A DNA stretch of 64,000 bases, from assembly GCF_009911795.1 (NCBI RefSeq), contig NZ_CP047898.1, positions 2,542,001 through 2,606,000 on the forward strand, read 5' to 3'. Shown here piece by piece: positions 33,654-42,127 of the stretch (the stretch's first letter is position 1; every line of letters starts with the position of its first letter). This stretch comes from Pseudarthrobacter psychrotolerans (GTDB lineage Bacteria > Actinomycetota > Actinomycetes > Actinomycetales > Micrococcaceae). The notes under the pieces were generated by a model. The model searched no databases and had not been told where the DNA came from. It was given only the letters and a program-made list of their open reading frames with translations. The position numbers were made by a program, and so were the translations under genes.

Positions 33654-35078
33654 CTAGGCGTCGCGGCGAAGGTCTGCGCCGAGGTTCAGATCCTCGATGC
33701 GGACGGGAAGGGAGGACTCCAGCGAAAGGTTGCCGGCAATGCCCACGGACACGGAGCGGAGGCCGTCGAGGTAGCCGGACGGACGGCCCAGCGGGTCCTC
33801 GCCGGGGCCGTTGAAGAGGTCCGAGAGGAGCAGGTCGTCGCCGCCGCCGTGGCCTCCCTCGCCGTTGACGATGGGCACCTCGTAGGCTGCTTCCCAGTGG
33901 CGCTGGACCACCAGGCGTTCGCCGTTGCGGCGGACGGCGTCTTCCTCCTCGACGGGGGTGGCGCTCGGGTCAACCACGGTCTTTTTGTCCGTGCTGTTGA
34001 GGACGGCGGCGCGTTCCACCACTTCGAGTTCGGCCCGGCCTTCGGTGCCGTTGACGGCCACCCGGTAGCCTTCCCACGGGCTGTGCGCGTTCAGGGAGTA
34101 GCTCAGCCGCGGGCCGCCCTGGTACTCCACCACGAGTGCCAGGTTGTCCTCGATGGTGATGCCGCCGGTGAAGACGTCCTGGTCACGGCGGTAACCGTCG
34201 TAGTGCTCGTTGTCCAGGAACAGGGCCTTCAGGCGCTCATCCTCACGCAGGTCCAGCGCAAACGGATCCTTTTCGGCACCTGCCGGAGCGCCGGCGTCGG
34301 GCGTTCCACGCTCCGGACGGGGACCCAGGCCGCGCTCGGCCGCATTCTTGTCGCCATAGAACTTGAGGCCGCCGGAAGCGAACACCCGCTCCGGGACGTC
34401 GTTGATCCACCAGTTGACCAGGTCAAAGTGGTGTGATGACTTGTGGATCAGCAGGCCGCCGGAGTTCTTCTTCTCGCGGTGCCAGCGGCGGAAGTAGTCG
34501 GCGCCGTGGACGGTGTCCAGGACCCAGCTGAAGTCGATGGAGGTGACCTTGCCGATCACGCCGCTCTGGATGATCTCCTTCAGGGCACTGTTCCGCGGTG
34601 AGTAGCGGTAGTTGAAGGTGACCACCACGTTGCGGCCGGTCTCCGCCACGGCCCTGGTGATGCGGCGGCAGCCTTCGGCGTCGATGGTGAGGGGTTTTTC
34701 GACGACGACGTCGGCCCCCGCCTCGAGTGCCTCCACGATGTAGTCCGCGTGGGTATAGTCCGGCGTGGTCACCACAACGCGGTCGATGCTGTTGGCCTGA
34801 ATGAAGGCGGTGAGGTCTGCGGGGTCAAAGGAAGCGACGGGTCCGGGCGCACCGAGTTCCTGGATGAGCTTCTGGTAGAACTCGACGCGGCCGGGGTTGA
34901 CGTCGGAGAAAGCCAGCAGTTCCGCGGTGTCCGCGTGCTTGCCGAAGATGGCGCGGATGTACATCTCGGAGCGCCCACCGGTGCCGATGAGGGCGATGCG
35001 GGCCTTGGTGCGCGCTCCTGCCTCCGGAGCGGAGGTGGAGGCAGCGGTAGCAGAACTCGATTCGGCTGTGTTGACCAT
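33654..35078 (-). CDS. Gfo/Idh/MocA family oxidoreductase, first gene of the uronate operon
   Basis: A 474-residue member, longer than the usual 330-400, with an N-terminal extension of about 25 Ala/Ser/Thr-rich residues, a Rossmann motif (IALIGTGGRSEMYI), the EKP motif (VVVEKPLTID) and the His-containing IHKSSHHFDLVNWW. A long charged insertion (ERGLGPRPERGTPDAGAPAG) separates parts of the C-terminal domain. It may oxidise or isomerise the imported uronate or its glycoside. The ATG at 35078 is preferred over an upstream GTG-type possibility at 35102 because it follows AAGGGACC. It lies directly behind the doubly operator-controlled promoter. Confidence 0.88.
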   Translation of the reverse strand: MVNTAESSSATAASTSAPEAGARTKARIALIGTGGRSEMYIRAIFGKHADTAELLAFSDVNPGRVEFYQKLIQELGAPGPVASFDPADLTAFIQANSIDRVVVTTPDYTHADYIVEALEAGADVVVEKPLTIDAEGCRRITRAVAETGRNVVVTFNYRYSPRNSALKEIIQSGVIGKVTSIDFSWVLDTVHGADYFRRWHREKKNSGGLLIHKSSHHFDLVNWWINDVPERVFASGGLKFYGDKNAAERGLGPRPERGTPDAGAPAGAEKDPFALDLREDERLKALFLDNEHYDGYRRDQDVFTGGITIEDNLALVVEYQGGPRLSYSLNAHSPWEGYRVAVNGTEGRAELEVVERAAVLNSTDKKTVVDPSATPVEEEDAVRRNGERLVVQRHWEAAYEVPIVNGEGGHGGGDDLLLSDLFNGPGEDPLGRPSGYLDGLRSVSVGIAGNLSLESSLPVRIEDLNLGADLRRDA

Positions 35079-35217
35079 GAGGGTCCCTTTCGAAGGCTTC
35101 AATGCTCGGCCGGGCTGCGGCCGCTGGTGGTGCGCTGGGCTGTGGTGCTCTGGACTTTAGTGCCCTGTGCGGGTGGTGCTCTGGACCGTGGTCCGGAAAG
35201 TCGCTGACCGGCAGGCG

Positions 35218-35231
35218 AGAAAGCGTTTTCT
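35218..35231. promoter_or_regulatory. LacI-family operator AGAAAGCGTTTTCT (copy 3)
   Basis: Identical to copies 1, 2 and 4. It lies about 20 bases downstream of the predicted -10 box of the uronate operon promoter (minus strand). Confidence 0.8.
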
Positions 35232-35247
35232 CAGCGCCGCTACATGA

Positions 35248-35277
35248 TTTCTATCAATAGACGAGCGGTCCCGTCAA
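35248..35277 (-). promoter_or_regulatory. Predicted promoter of the uronate operon
   Basis: On the minus strand TTGACG (35272-35277) and TAGAAA (35248-35253) with an 18-base spacer, lying between operator copies 3 and 4. This geometry fits repression by steric block plus looping between two bound LacI-family dimers. Confidence 0.5.
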
Positions 35278-35294
35278 CCCTTATCCTCTCTAAG

Positions 35295-35308
35295 AGAAAG
35301 CGTTTTCT
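35295..35308. promoter_or_regulatory. LacI-family operator AGAAAGCGTTTTCT (copy 4)
   Basis: Fourth identical copy, 77 bp from copy 3 (about seven helical turns), on the upstream side of the operon promoter and also upstream of the divergent lacI-type gene. Confidence 0.8.
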
Positions 35309-35364
35309 GATTGAAAGGCCCTTTCGGTGGCGGCACGGCCCCGGCCCGGCGCGACTGAACGAAT

Positions 35365-35378
35365 GGAAACCGGTTTCC
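35365..35378. promoter_or_regulatory. Palindrome GGAAACCGGTTTCC before the LacI-type gene
   Basis: A perfect 14-bp palindrome centred on CCGG, typical of LacI-family operators, 69 bases before the ATG of the regulator gene. It resembles but is not the AGAAAGCGTTTTCT site, so it may be a second site class for the same regulator (autoregulation) or the site of another regulator. Confidence 0.6.
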
Positions 35379-35446
35379 CAGAGCGTTGTATGCTGTCCCA
35401 CGGGAGCCGGTACCTACTGGGACCGCGACTTATGAAAGGCAGGGCC

Positions 35447-36481
35447 ATGGCCAGGAAATCGGCAACCGGCAGGATCGGCATTGCGGACGTTGCCGTGAAG
35501 GCAGGGGTATCGCACGCCACTGTTTCGCGCGTAATGAACGGCAACTTCACCGTGGACCCGGACATCGCGGCAAGGGTGCGGGCGGCCGCCGTCGAGCTCA
35601 AGTACCAACCCAATCCAGTGGGGCGCAGCCTCGCGCTGGGAAAGACGGACACCATCGGCATTGTGGTGCCGGACCTCGCCAACCCCACGTTCCAGGCGAT
35701 TCTGCGCGGATTGAGCCGTGCTGCGGCGGAGGACGGCTACCGCGTCCTGATTGCCGATTCCTTCGAAGTCTCCAGCGAGGAAGCCATCCTGGCCGGCGAG
35801 GCCCGCCGGCGCTGCGACGGCCTGGTGCTCTGCGCCCCGCGTATGAGCGATGCCGAGCTCGAGGAAATCGCGCCGTCGCTGCACCCGCTGGTCCTGATCA
35901 ACCGGACGACGGCGGCTGCCGGGATTCCGAGCCTCGTGGTGGACTACGGGCAGGGAGTCCAGGACCTCGCCGAGTATCTGGTGGGCCTCGGCCATACGCG
36001 CCTGGCCTTCCTGGCCGGCCCGGCAGGCAGTGCCTCCAACGGCCTCCGGCTCGAGGGCCTGGAGGCGTTCAAGGCCAGGCACCCGCAGGTCGAGGTCACC
36101 ATGCTCGACGGCGGCTCGGACTTCGATACCGGCCACGGGGCCGTGGACTCGGTCCTTGCCAGCGGCGCCACGGGCATCCTGGCCTTCAACGACCTCGTGG
36201 CCATGGGCCTGATGAGCGGACTGCACGAACGCGGCGTGGACGTTCCGGGCGACATTTCCGTCACCGGCTTCGACGACATCCCGTTCGCCCGCTACACCAC
36301 ACCCACCCTGACCACCGCGGCGGTTCCCATTGCCGAACTCGGCGGCCAGGCCTGGCGTGAACTGCGGGCACTCATCCGCAAGGAAGACCACGACGCCCCG
36401 GGCAGCCGGTACCAGCCGCGCCTGGAAATCCGGGCCAGCAGCGGCCCCGCCAAGGCACCGCGTACGGCCGCGCACGGCTGA
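35447..36481 (+). CDS. LacI family repressor of the uronate regulon (inferred)
   Basis: A 344-residue LacI-family protein: helix-turn-helix IADVAVKAGVSHATVSRVMN, hinge YQPNPVGRSLALGKTDTIGI, and a sugar-binding-type effector domain (TIGIVVPDLANPTFQAILRG ... SVTGFDDIPFARYTTPTLTT). It starts at the ATG at 35447, behind AAAGGCAGGG. It is transcribed divergently from the uronate catabolic operon, and identical operators stand before that operon and before the ABC importer at 5-8.5 kb. It is therefore the best candidate for the common repressor, presumably released by a uronate-derived inducer. Binding is not proven: the other LacI-type gene at 1563 is an alternative. Confidence 0.9.
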   Translation: MARKSATGRIGIADVAVKAGVSHATVSRVMNGNFTVDPDIAARVRAAAVELKYQPNPVGRSLALGKTDTIGIVVPDLANPTFQAILRGLSRAAAEDGYRVLIADSFEVSSEEAILAGEARRRCDGLVLCAPRMSDAELEEIAPSLHPLVLINRTTAAAGIPSLVVDYGQGVQDLAEYLVGLGHTRLAFLAGPAGSASNGLRLEGLEAFKARHPQVEVTMLDGGSDFDTGHGAVDSVLASGATGILAFNDLVAMGLMSGLHERGVDVPGDISVTGFDDIPFARYTTPTLTTAAVPIAELGGQAWRELRALIRKEDHDAPGSRYQPRLEIRASSGPAKAPRTAAHG

Positions 36482-36511
36482 CCCGCCGCCGAATCCCCCG
36501 CGAGATGACAT

Positions 36512-36546
36512 TTCGCGGCAGTGTTATTCGCTGACATTGCCGCGAA
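36512..36546. terminator. Inverted repeat between convergent lacI-type and gntR-type genes
   Basis: TTCGCGGCA (36512-36520) and TGCCGCGAA (36538-36546) form a 9-bp perfect stem with a 17-base loop, lying between two genes that end facing each other. A bidirectional terminator is plausible, although no T-run follows. The surrounding GACAT-containing flanks are also partly inverted, so it may instead be an intergenic palindromic repeat. Confidence 0.45.
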
Positions 36547-36579
36547 CTGCCATGTCGATCCGCCGTCAGCGCTCCGCCG

Positions 36580-37284
36580 TCAGCGTTCCGCCGGCCGCCC
36601 AACCCCGCCCTCGCGGTAGTACCCCTCGATGTGCGCAGCCACCAGCGTGGCCGCGCGCGCGCCGTCGTCGTTCCTGATGGCGGCCAGAATGTCACGGTGC
36701 TCCGCCTGCAGGCGCGACGCCGTGGCATCCCAATCCTGAAGATTGGCCGTAAACCGGGCGGTATACCCCTGGATGGATTCGCGCAGCGAGCCCATCATGG
36801 CGCTGACCACGGCATTGCCGGCGGCGTCTGCGAGTGCCAGATGGAACCTGATGTCCAGGGCCAGGAAGTCATCCGCCGGGGCAGCGCGCTCGACGGCGTC
36901 CATCTCGCCCAGGAGGGTGGCGGCCAGTTCCAGCTGCGGAGCGTCCGGCTTTGCCCGGGCAGCCGCCCAGGTCTCCAGCAGGATGCGCGTTTCCACGATG
37001 TCGGACACGGGCAGGTGCTGAGTGGCAACGTGGAGCCGAAGCGCCGAGCCGAGCGCCGCCGTCGGATCCGAAATCACCACAGTCCCTGCTTCCGGGCCGG
37101 AGCCAACCCCGGCCCGGACCACGCCCATGGCCTCCAGGATGCGGATCGCCTCCCGCACCGAGGTTCTTGACACGGCAAGTTGCTCGGCGAGGGTCCGTTC
37201 CGCGGGCAGGCGTCCGCCCACGCTCAGCTGGCCGTCGGAGAGCTGCTTTTCGATCCACGTCAGGACAAGTTGGTGCGTACGCAT
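36580..37284 (-). CDS. lldR: GntR family (FadR subfamily) regulator of L-lactate utilization
   Basis: A 234-residue regulator. The winged-helix N-terminus (RLPAERTLAEQLAVSRTSVR, EAIRILEAMGVVR) is followed by an all-helical FCD effector domain with the Asp/His metal ligands expected from FLALDIRFHLALADAAGN. I start it at the ATG at 37284, because earlier in-frame starts fall inside the operator. It is divergent from lldD, and two sites of the form TGGT-N3-ACCA lie between them, matching the LldR/FadR-type pattern. It should release the promoter when L-lactate is present. Confidence 0.85.
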   Translation of the reverse strand: MRTHQLVLTWIEKQLSDGQLSVGGRLPAERTLAEQLAVSRTSVREAIRILEAMGVVRAGVGSGPEAGTVVISDPTAALGSALRLHVATQHLPVSDIVETRILLETWAAARAKPDAPQLELAATLLGEMDAVERAAPADDFLALDIRFHLALADAAGNAVVSAMMGSLRESIQGYTARFTANLQDWDATASRLQAEHRDILAAIRNDDGARAATLVAAHIEGYYREGGVGRPAER

Positions 37285-37300
37285 ATCGCTATCGTAGTTG

Positions 37301-37342
37301 ATGTGGTTGGACCACATAGCCTAGAGTGTGGTTAGACCACAC
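37301..37342. promoter_or_regulatory. Two LldR-type operators
   Basis: Two 7+3+7 palindromes: ATGTGGT-TGG-ACCACAT at 37301-37317 and GTGTGGT-TAG-ACCACAC at 37326-37342, spaced 25 bp centre to centre. Both contain TGGTNNNACCA, the FadR/LldR half-site arrangement. They lie between lldR and lldD, so both genes are likely under LldR control. Confidence 0.75.
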
Positions 37343-37380
37343 CCCGATCCCCTGCGCCAGGCCCACCAACGGAGGCAGCC

Positions 37381-38712
37381 ATGACCCACACCATCCAGCC
37401 GAACAATCCCGAGGTCACCGCGGCCCTGGATGCCGCGGACATCCCGGCCTCCACCGCGCCGAGGCCTGCCGCCGCCGGAGTCCCGGCTGCGCTGAAGCGC
37501 CGCATCCCCAAGTACGCGGACCTGGCCCCGCTGATGCAGTTCAAGAAACCCGAATTCAGCAAGGAAGCCCGGCTCAAGCGTGCCAACACCATTTGGGACC
37601 TGCGCGACATGGCCAAGCGCCGCACGCCGCAGGCCCCGTTCGACTACACCGACGGCGCAGCCGAGGGCGAGATCACCCTGCGCCGCGCCCGCGAAGCCTT
37701 CCTGGACATCGAGTTCCGGCCGGGCATCCTGCGCAACGTCTCCAGCATCGACCTCAGCACTAACATCCTGGGCAAGCCTTCCCGGCTGCCCGTGGGCATC
37801 GCCCCCACCGGATTCACCCGCATGATGCAGTCCGAGGGCGAATACGCCGGCTCGCAGGCAGCCGAAGCCGCCGGCATTCCGTACACCCTTTCCACCATGG
37901 GCACCGCCTCCATCGAGGACGTTGCCGCCGCCGCCCCGAACGGCCGCAACTGGTTCCAGCTGTACCTGTGGACGGACCGCGACCGCTCGCTGGAACTGAT
38001 CGAGCGCGCCGCCAAGGCCGGCAACGACACACTTATGGTCACTGTGGACACCGCCGTCGCCGGCGCCCGCCTGCGCGACGTCCGCAACGGCATGACCATC
38101 CCGCCGGCGCTGACCATCAAGACCGTCCTGGACGCGTCCTACCGCCCGGCCTGGTGGTTCAACTTCCTCACCCACGAGCCGCTGACCTTCGCCTCGCTGT
38201 CCCGCTACACCGGAACCGTGGCCGACCTTATCAACTCCATGTTCGACCCCACGCTGACGTTCGAGGACCTGGACTGGCTGCGCGAAACCTGGAAGGGAAA
38301 GCTCGTGGTCAAGGGCATCCAGACCGTTGAGGACGCCCGCAAGGTGGTGGACCATGGCGCCGACGGCGTGGTGCTCTCCAACCACGGCGGCCGCCAGCTG
38401 GACCGCGCCCCCATCCCGTTCCACCTGCTCCCCGGCGTCAAGGAAGCCTTCACCAAGGACAACTCGGACGCGGCCATCATGCTGGACACGGGCATCATGA
38501 GCGGCGCAGACATCATCGCAGCTCTGGCCCTGGGCGCCGACTTCACGCTGATCGGCCGCGCGTACCTCTACGGCCTGATGGCCGGCGGCCGGGCTGGCGT
38601 GGACCGCACCCTGCAGATCCTCGAGAAGGACATGGCCCGCACCATGGCGCTGCTCGGCGTCAGCAAGATCTCAGAGCTGACCCCGGACCACGTGCGCCTG
38701 CTCACCAAGTAG
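37381..38712 (+). CDS. lldD: L-lactate dehydrogenase (FMN-dependent, quinone-linked)
   Basis: A 443-residue alpha-hydroxy-acid dehydrogenase of the LldD/glycolate-oxidase family. The FMN barrel shows [30 protein letters not shown], the [10 protein letters not shown] segment and the catalytic [11 protein letters not shown] with the His base; [14 protein letters not shown] binds the FMN phosphate. It oxidises L-lactate to pyruvate, passing electrons to menaquinone. GGAGGCAGCC precedes the ATG at 37381. The N-terminal 40 residues are an Ala/Pro-rich extension. The neighbouring regulator and operators support lactate over other hydroxy acids. Confidence 0.92.
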   Translation: MTHTIQPNNPEVTAALDAADIPASTAPRPAAAGVPAALKRRIPKYADLAPLMQFKKPEFSKEARLKRANTIWDLRDMAKRRTPQAPFDYTDGAAEGEITLRRAREAFLDIEFRPGILRNVSSIDLSTNILGKPSRLPVGIAPTGFTRMMQSEGEYAGSQAAEAAGIPYTLSTMGTASIEDVAAAAPNGRNWFQLYLWTDRDRSLELIERAAKAGNDTLMVTVDTAVAGARLRDVRNGMTIPPALTIKTVLDASYRPAWWFNFLTHEPLTFASLSRYTGTVADLINSMFDPTLTFEDLDWLRETWKGKLVVKGIQTVEDARKVVDHGADGVVLSNHGGRQLDRAPIPFHLLPGVKEAFTKDNSDAAIMLDTGIMSGADIIAALALGADFTLIGRAYLYGLMAGGRAGVDRTLQILEKDMARTMALLGVSKISELTPDHVRLLTK

Positions 38713-38755
38713 CGCCGATGTTCGGTGGCCCCGGGCTCAACCACCGGGCCGGGGG

Positions 38756-39298
38756 TTACTTTTTGCGGCCGAACTTGGGGAGATTCGGGAGGTTGGCCAG
38801 CAGGTCCGCGGCCTTCGTGGCGGCGCGGCCCACAGTGCGGCCGATCTGCTGCGGCACGGTGTCGTCACTGAGCGGGGCTGAGGTGCCGCCGGGAATCACG
38901 ACGGCGGGACTCAGCTCGGCGCCCGGGCGCTCGAGGACGGCGGCGATGGCTTCGTTGTCCGGCAGCGGGGTAGCCACAGCTCGCCCGGTGCCGGCTTCCG
39001 CCGCAGCACGGGGGGATTTGGCGACAGCGGCCGCCGGGCCGACGTCGAACGTCTCCAGCCAGCTGACGATCCCCTCAAGCGGTTTGGGGTTCAGCGCGTA
39101 ATAGCGCTTCTGGCCCTGCGCCCGCATGCTGACCAGCTGCGCCTCGCGGAGGACTTTCAGGTGCTTGGAAATGGTGGGCTGGCTCGCGGAGAGTTCCTCC
39201 ACCAGCTCGCCCACTGCCTTGTCCCCGGCGCGCAGGGATACCAAAATGTCGCGCCGGGTTGCTTCCGCAATGACGGCAAATACGTCGTCTGTCACCAT
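38756..39298 (-). CDS. ArsR family transcriptional regulator with extended C-terminus
   Basis: A 180-residue regulator. The first 90 residues form an ArsR winged helix (VIAEATRRDILVSLRAGDKA, LSASQPTISKHLKVLREAQL). The remaining 90 are Ala/Pro-rich and end in a basic tail (LPNLPKFGRKK); they carry no known domain. No Cys metal site of ArsR/SmtB type is present in the recognition helix. The start at 39298 (ATG) has GGGAGG close upstream; the GTG one codon later has better spacing. It is convergent with lldD and separate in function. Confidence 0.85.
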   Translation of the reverse strand: MVTDDVFAVIAEATRRDILVSLRAGDKAVGELVEELSASQPTISKHLKVLREAQLVSMRAQGQKRYYALNPKPLEGIVSWLETFDVGPAAAVAKSPRAAAEAGTGRAVATPLPDNEAIAAVLERPGAELSPAVVIPGGTSAPLSDDTVPQQIGRTVGRAATKAADLLANLPNLPKFGRKK

Positions 39299-39378
39299 GC
39301 CTCCCACCCTAGCGACATATACGCCGCACGGCATCAACTATTTCGCCTGTGACCGGCCCGTGCGGGGTGATGGAAGGA

Positions 39379-40590
39379 TCAGTCGAACCAGGGATCAAGG
39401 CCGTGCAGCGGGAAAACGGCTTTGCGGGTGGCCATGACGGTCCGGTCCACGGCGTCGTTGGGGTCGAACCCCACTTCCCAGGACCGCCACCAGAGCTCCA
39501 CGTCGTCGCCCATCAGGCCCGGGGCGTCCCTGCCGAACTTGCCCGATACGTAGGTGCGCCAGTCCTCCGGCACCGGGGTCCGGAGCGGAACGGGGCGCCC
39601 GGCGGCAATGGCGATCAGGTGGCTCCAGGACCGCGGCACAACGTCCGTGACGCTGTATCCGCCGCCACCGGTGGCGATCCAGCGGCCTTCACAGTGCCGG
39701 GCGGCGAGATTCCCGACGGCGGTGGCCGCCTCGCGCTGCCCGTCAACGGTGATGTTCAGATGGGCCAGCGGGTCAAGGCGGTGCGAGTCGCAGCCGTGCT
39801 GACTGACGATGACTTCCGGCTGGAACGCACCCACGAGCTGCGGCACTACGGCATGGAAAGCACGCAGCCAGCCGGCATCGCCGGTGCCCGCCGGCAGGGC
39901 AACGTTGACCGCGTTGCCCTCAGCCTGGGGGCCGCCTATCTCGTTCGCGAAGCCGGTACCCGGGAACAGCGTGAGTCCGCTTTCATGCAGGGAAATGGTC
40001 AGGACGCGGGGGTCGTCCCAGAAGATGCTTTCCGTCCCATCGCCGTGGTGCGCATCGACGTCGATGTACGCCACGCGCCGGATGCCGCCGTCGAGCAGCC
40101 GCTGGACCGCCAAGGCAGCGTCGTTGTAGATGCAGAAGCCGCTGGCGCGGTCACGGGCCGCGTGGTGCATTCCCCCGCCGAAGTTCACGGCGTGGAGCGC
40201 GGATCCGTCCAGGATGGCGGATGCGGCGAGCAGCGATCCGCCCGCCAGCCTCGCGGCGGCCTCATGCATACCGGCGAAGGCCGGATCGTCGTCGGTGCCC
40301 AGTCCGCGGGCTTCATCCGGCGAGGCCGGATCGTCACTGACCCGGCGGACCGCGGCCACAAACTCGGGTGAGTGCACGGTTTCCAGTTCGGCATCGGAAG
40401 CAACCTCCGGCGCCTCCACGGACACATGCGCCAGGTCCAGCAGGCCCAGGCTCCGGGCCAAGCGGGCCGTCAGGTCCATGCGCTCAGGAGCCATCGGGTG
40501 GCCCGGGCCGAAATTGTAGGCCGTCATGGCGGAATTCCACACCACCATCGTTGGCGGCGCGGGCTGGCTGAGACCGGGCAGGAATGTCAT
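39379..40590 (-). CDS. acuC: Acetoin utilization protein AcuC-like histone-deacetylase family enzyme
   Basis: A 403-residue zinc hydrolase of the arginase/deacetylase fold. Signature segments are YNFGPGHPMAPERM, NFGGGMHHAARDRASGFCIY with the His pair, VAYIDVDAHHGDGTE with the metal-binding Asp and His, and SQHGCDSHRLDPLAHL with the second metal Asp. It is expected to deacetylate protein lysines such as on acetyl-CoA synthetase. The ATG at 40590 is chosen; a later ATG before VVWNSAM is also possible since the conserved domain begins there. Single gene. Confidence 0.85.
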   Translation of the reverse strand: MTFLPGLSQPAPPTMVVWNSAMTAYNFGPGHPMAPERMDLTARLARSLGLLDLAHVSVEAPEVASDAELETVHSPEFVAAVRRVSDDPASPDEARGLGTDDDPAFAGMHEAAARLAGGSLLAASAILDGSALHAVNFGGGMHHAARDRASGFCIYNDAALAVQRLLDGGIRRVAYIDVDAHHGDGTESIFWDDPRVLTISLHESGLTLFPGTGFANEIGGPQAEGNAVNVALPAGTGDAGWLRAFHAVVPQLVGAFQPEVIVSQHGCDSHRLDPLAHLNITVDGQREAATAVGNLAARHCEGRWIATGGGGYSVTDVVPRSWSHLIAIAAGRPVPLRTPVPEDWRTYVSGKFGRDAPGLMGDDVELWWRSWEVGFDPNDAVDRTVMATRKAVFPLHGLDPWFD

Positions 40591-40693
40591 CAATGACAGG
40601 CTACCGGAGGACGCCACTGCCCCGGCCCGGCCATTACGCGGGCATTAGTGGTTTACTACTTGAGGAAACAGTTTCAACCGAGGAAAAGCCCCC

Positions 40694-42127
40694 ATGACGC
40701 AACGCCAGTCGAGGCCCCGGAGCCCGGCCAGCTGGCACCCCGCCGCACCGGAGCGCGAAGGCCTCTGGATCTTCACCCGCGTACGCGACTTCGTTGACGA
40801 TATTGCCAACACGTCGCCCGCCCGGCTTGCCCTGAGCGCCTTCGGCGCGGTCTGCCTGGTGTTCACGTTTCTCCTGTCCTTGCCAGTCTCCTCTGCCACC
40901 GGCACAGCCACGCCAGTACACCAAGCCCTCTTCACCGCGGTGTCCGCTGTCTGTGTGACCGGCCTGACGGTTGTTTCGACGGCGGTGCACTGGTCCTTCT
41001 TCGGCCAGCTGGTCATCCTGATCGGCATCTTCGTGGGCGGCTTGGGAACCCTAACGCTCGCGTCGCTGCTGGCCCTCATGGTGAGCAAGAAGCTTGGTGT
41101 CCGCGGCAAGCTCATCGCGCAGGAAGCCATGAACAACGCCGGCCGGCTCGGTGAAGTGGGTACGCTGCTGCGGATCGTCATCGTGACCTCCGTGGTGATC
41201 GAGGGTGTCCTGGCGCTGGCGCTGATCCCCCGGTTTATGACGTTGGGCGAGCCCTTCTGGCAGTCGGTGTGGCATGGAGCCTTCTACGCAATTTCCTCCT
41301 TCAACAACGCCGGCTTCACCCCGCATTCGGACGGTATTGTGCCCTACGAGACCGACCTGTGGATCCTCATCCCGCTGATGCTCGGTGTGTTCCTCGGCAG
41401 CCTGGGTTTTCCTGTTGTGATGGTCCTGCAGCAGAACGGGCTCAACTGGAAGAAGTGGAATCTCCACACCAAGCTGACCATCCAGGTGTCCTTCATCCTG
41501 CTGGCCGCCGGTACGGTCCTGTGGGCGCTGATGGAGTGGGACAACGCCCGGACCATCGCCCACATGGACCTCGGCGACAAGATCACGCACTCCCTGTTCG
41601 CCTCCGTCATGACCCGCTCCGGCGGGTTCAACCTGGTGGAGCAGAACCACATGGAGTCCACCACCATGCTGCTGACAGACGCGCTGATGTTCGCCGGCGG
41701 CGGCTCGGCGTCGACGGCGGGCGGCATAAAGGTCACCACCATCGCCGTGATGTTCCTGGCCATCGCGGCGGAGGCCCGCGGCGATTCCGACGTCAAGGTG
41801 TACGGCAGGACCATTCCCCAGGGCACCATGCGGGTGGCCATTTCAGTGATCGTCGCCGGCGCCACACTGGTGTCGGTATCGGCTTTCCTGCTCCTGCAGA
41901 TCAGCGGCGCGTCCCTGGACCGCGTGCTGTTCGAAACCATCTCCGCCTTTGCCACCGTGGGCCTGAGCACAAACCTCAGTGCCGAACTGCCGCCGTCGGG
42001 CGTCTACGTCCTTACCGTCCTGATGTTCGCTGGCCGCGTGGGTACCGTCACCCTTGCCGCCGGCCTGGCCCTGCGCCAACGCAGCCAGCTGTACCACTAC
42101 CCGGAAGAGAGGCCCATCATTGGCTAA
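40694..42127 (+). CDS. TrkH/KtrB family potassium uptake channel subunit
   Basis: A 477-residue membrane protein with four pore loops of the Trk/Ktr type, each with the selectivity Gly in a recognisable context: SAVCVTGLTV, SSFNNAGFTP, SVMTRSGGFNL and SAFATVGLSTN. The N-terminal cytoplasmic 40 residues are polar. It forms the potassium (probably sodium-coupled) pathway and is regulated by the RCK subunit encoded just downstream. AGGAAAAGCCCCC precedes the ATG at 40694. Its stop overlaps the next start. Confidence 0.93.
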   Translation: MTQRQSRPRSPASWHPAAPEREGLWIFTRVRDFVDDIANTSPARLALSAFGAVCLVFTFLLSLPVSSATGTATPVHQALFTAVSAVCVTGLTVVSTAVHWSFFGQLVILIGIFVGGLGTLTLASLLALMVSKKLGVRGKLIAQEAMNNAGRLGEVGTLLRIVIVTSVVIEGVLALALIPRFMTLGEPFWQSVWHGAFYAISSFNNAGFTPHSDGIVPYETDLWILIPLMLGVFLGSLGFPVVMVLQQNGLNWKKWNLHTKLTIQVSFILLAAGTVLWALMEWDNARTIAHMDLGDKITHSLFASVMTRSGGFNLVEQNHMESTTMLLTDALMFAGGGSASTAGGIKVTTIAVMFLAIAAEARGDSDVKVYGRTIPQGTMRVAISVIVAGATLVSVSAFLLLQISGASLDRVLFETISAFATVGLSTNLSAELPPSGVYVLTVLMFAGRVGTVTLAAGLALRQRSQLYHYPEERPIIG

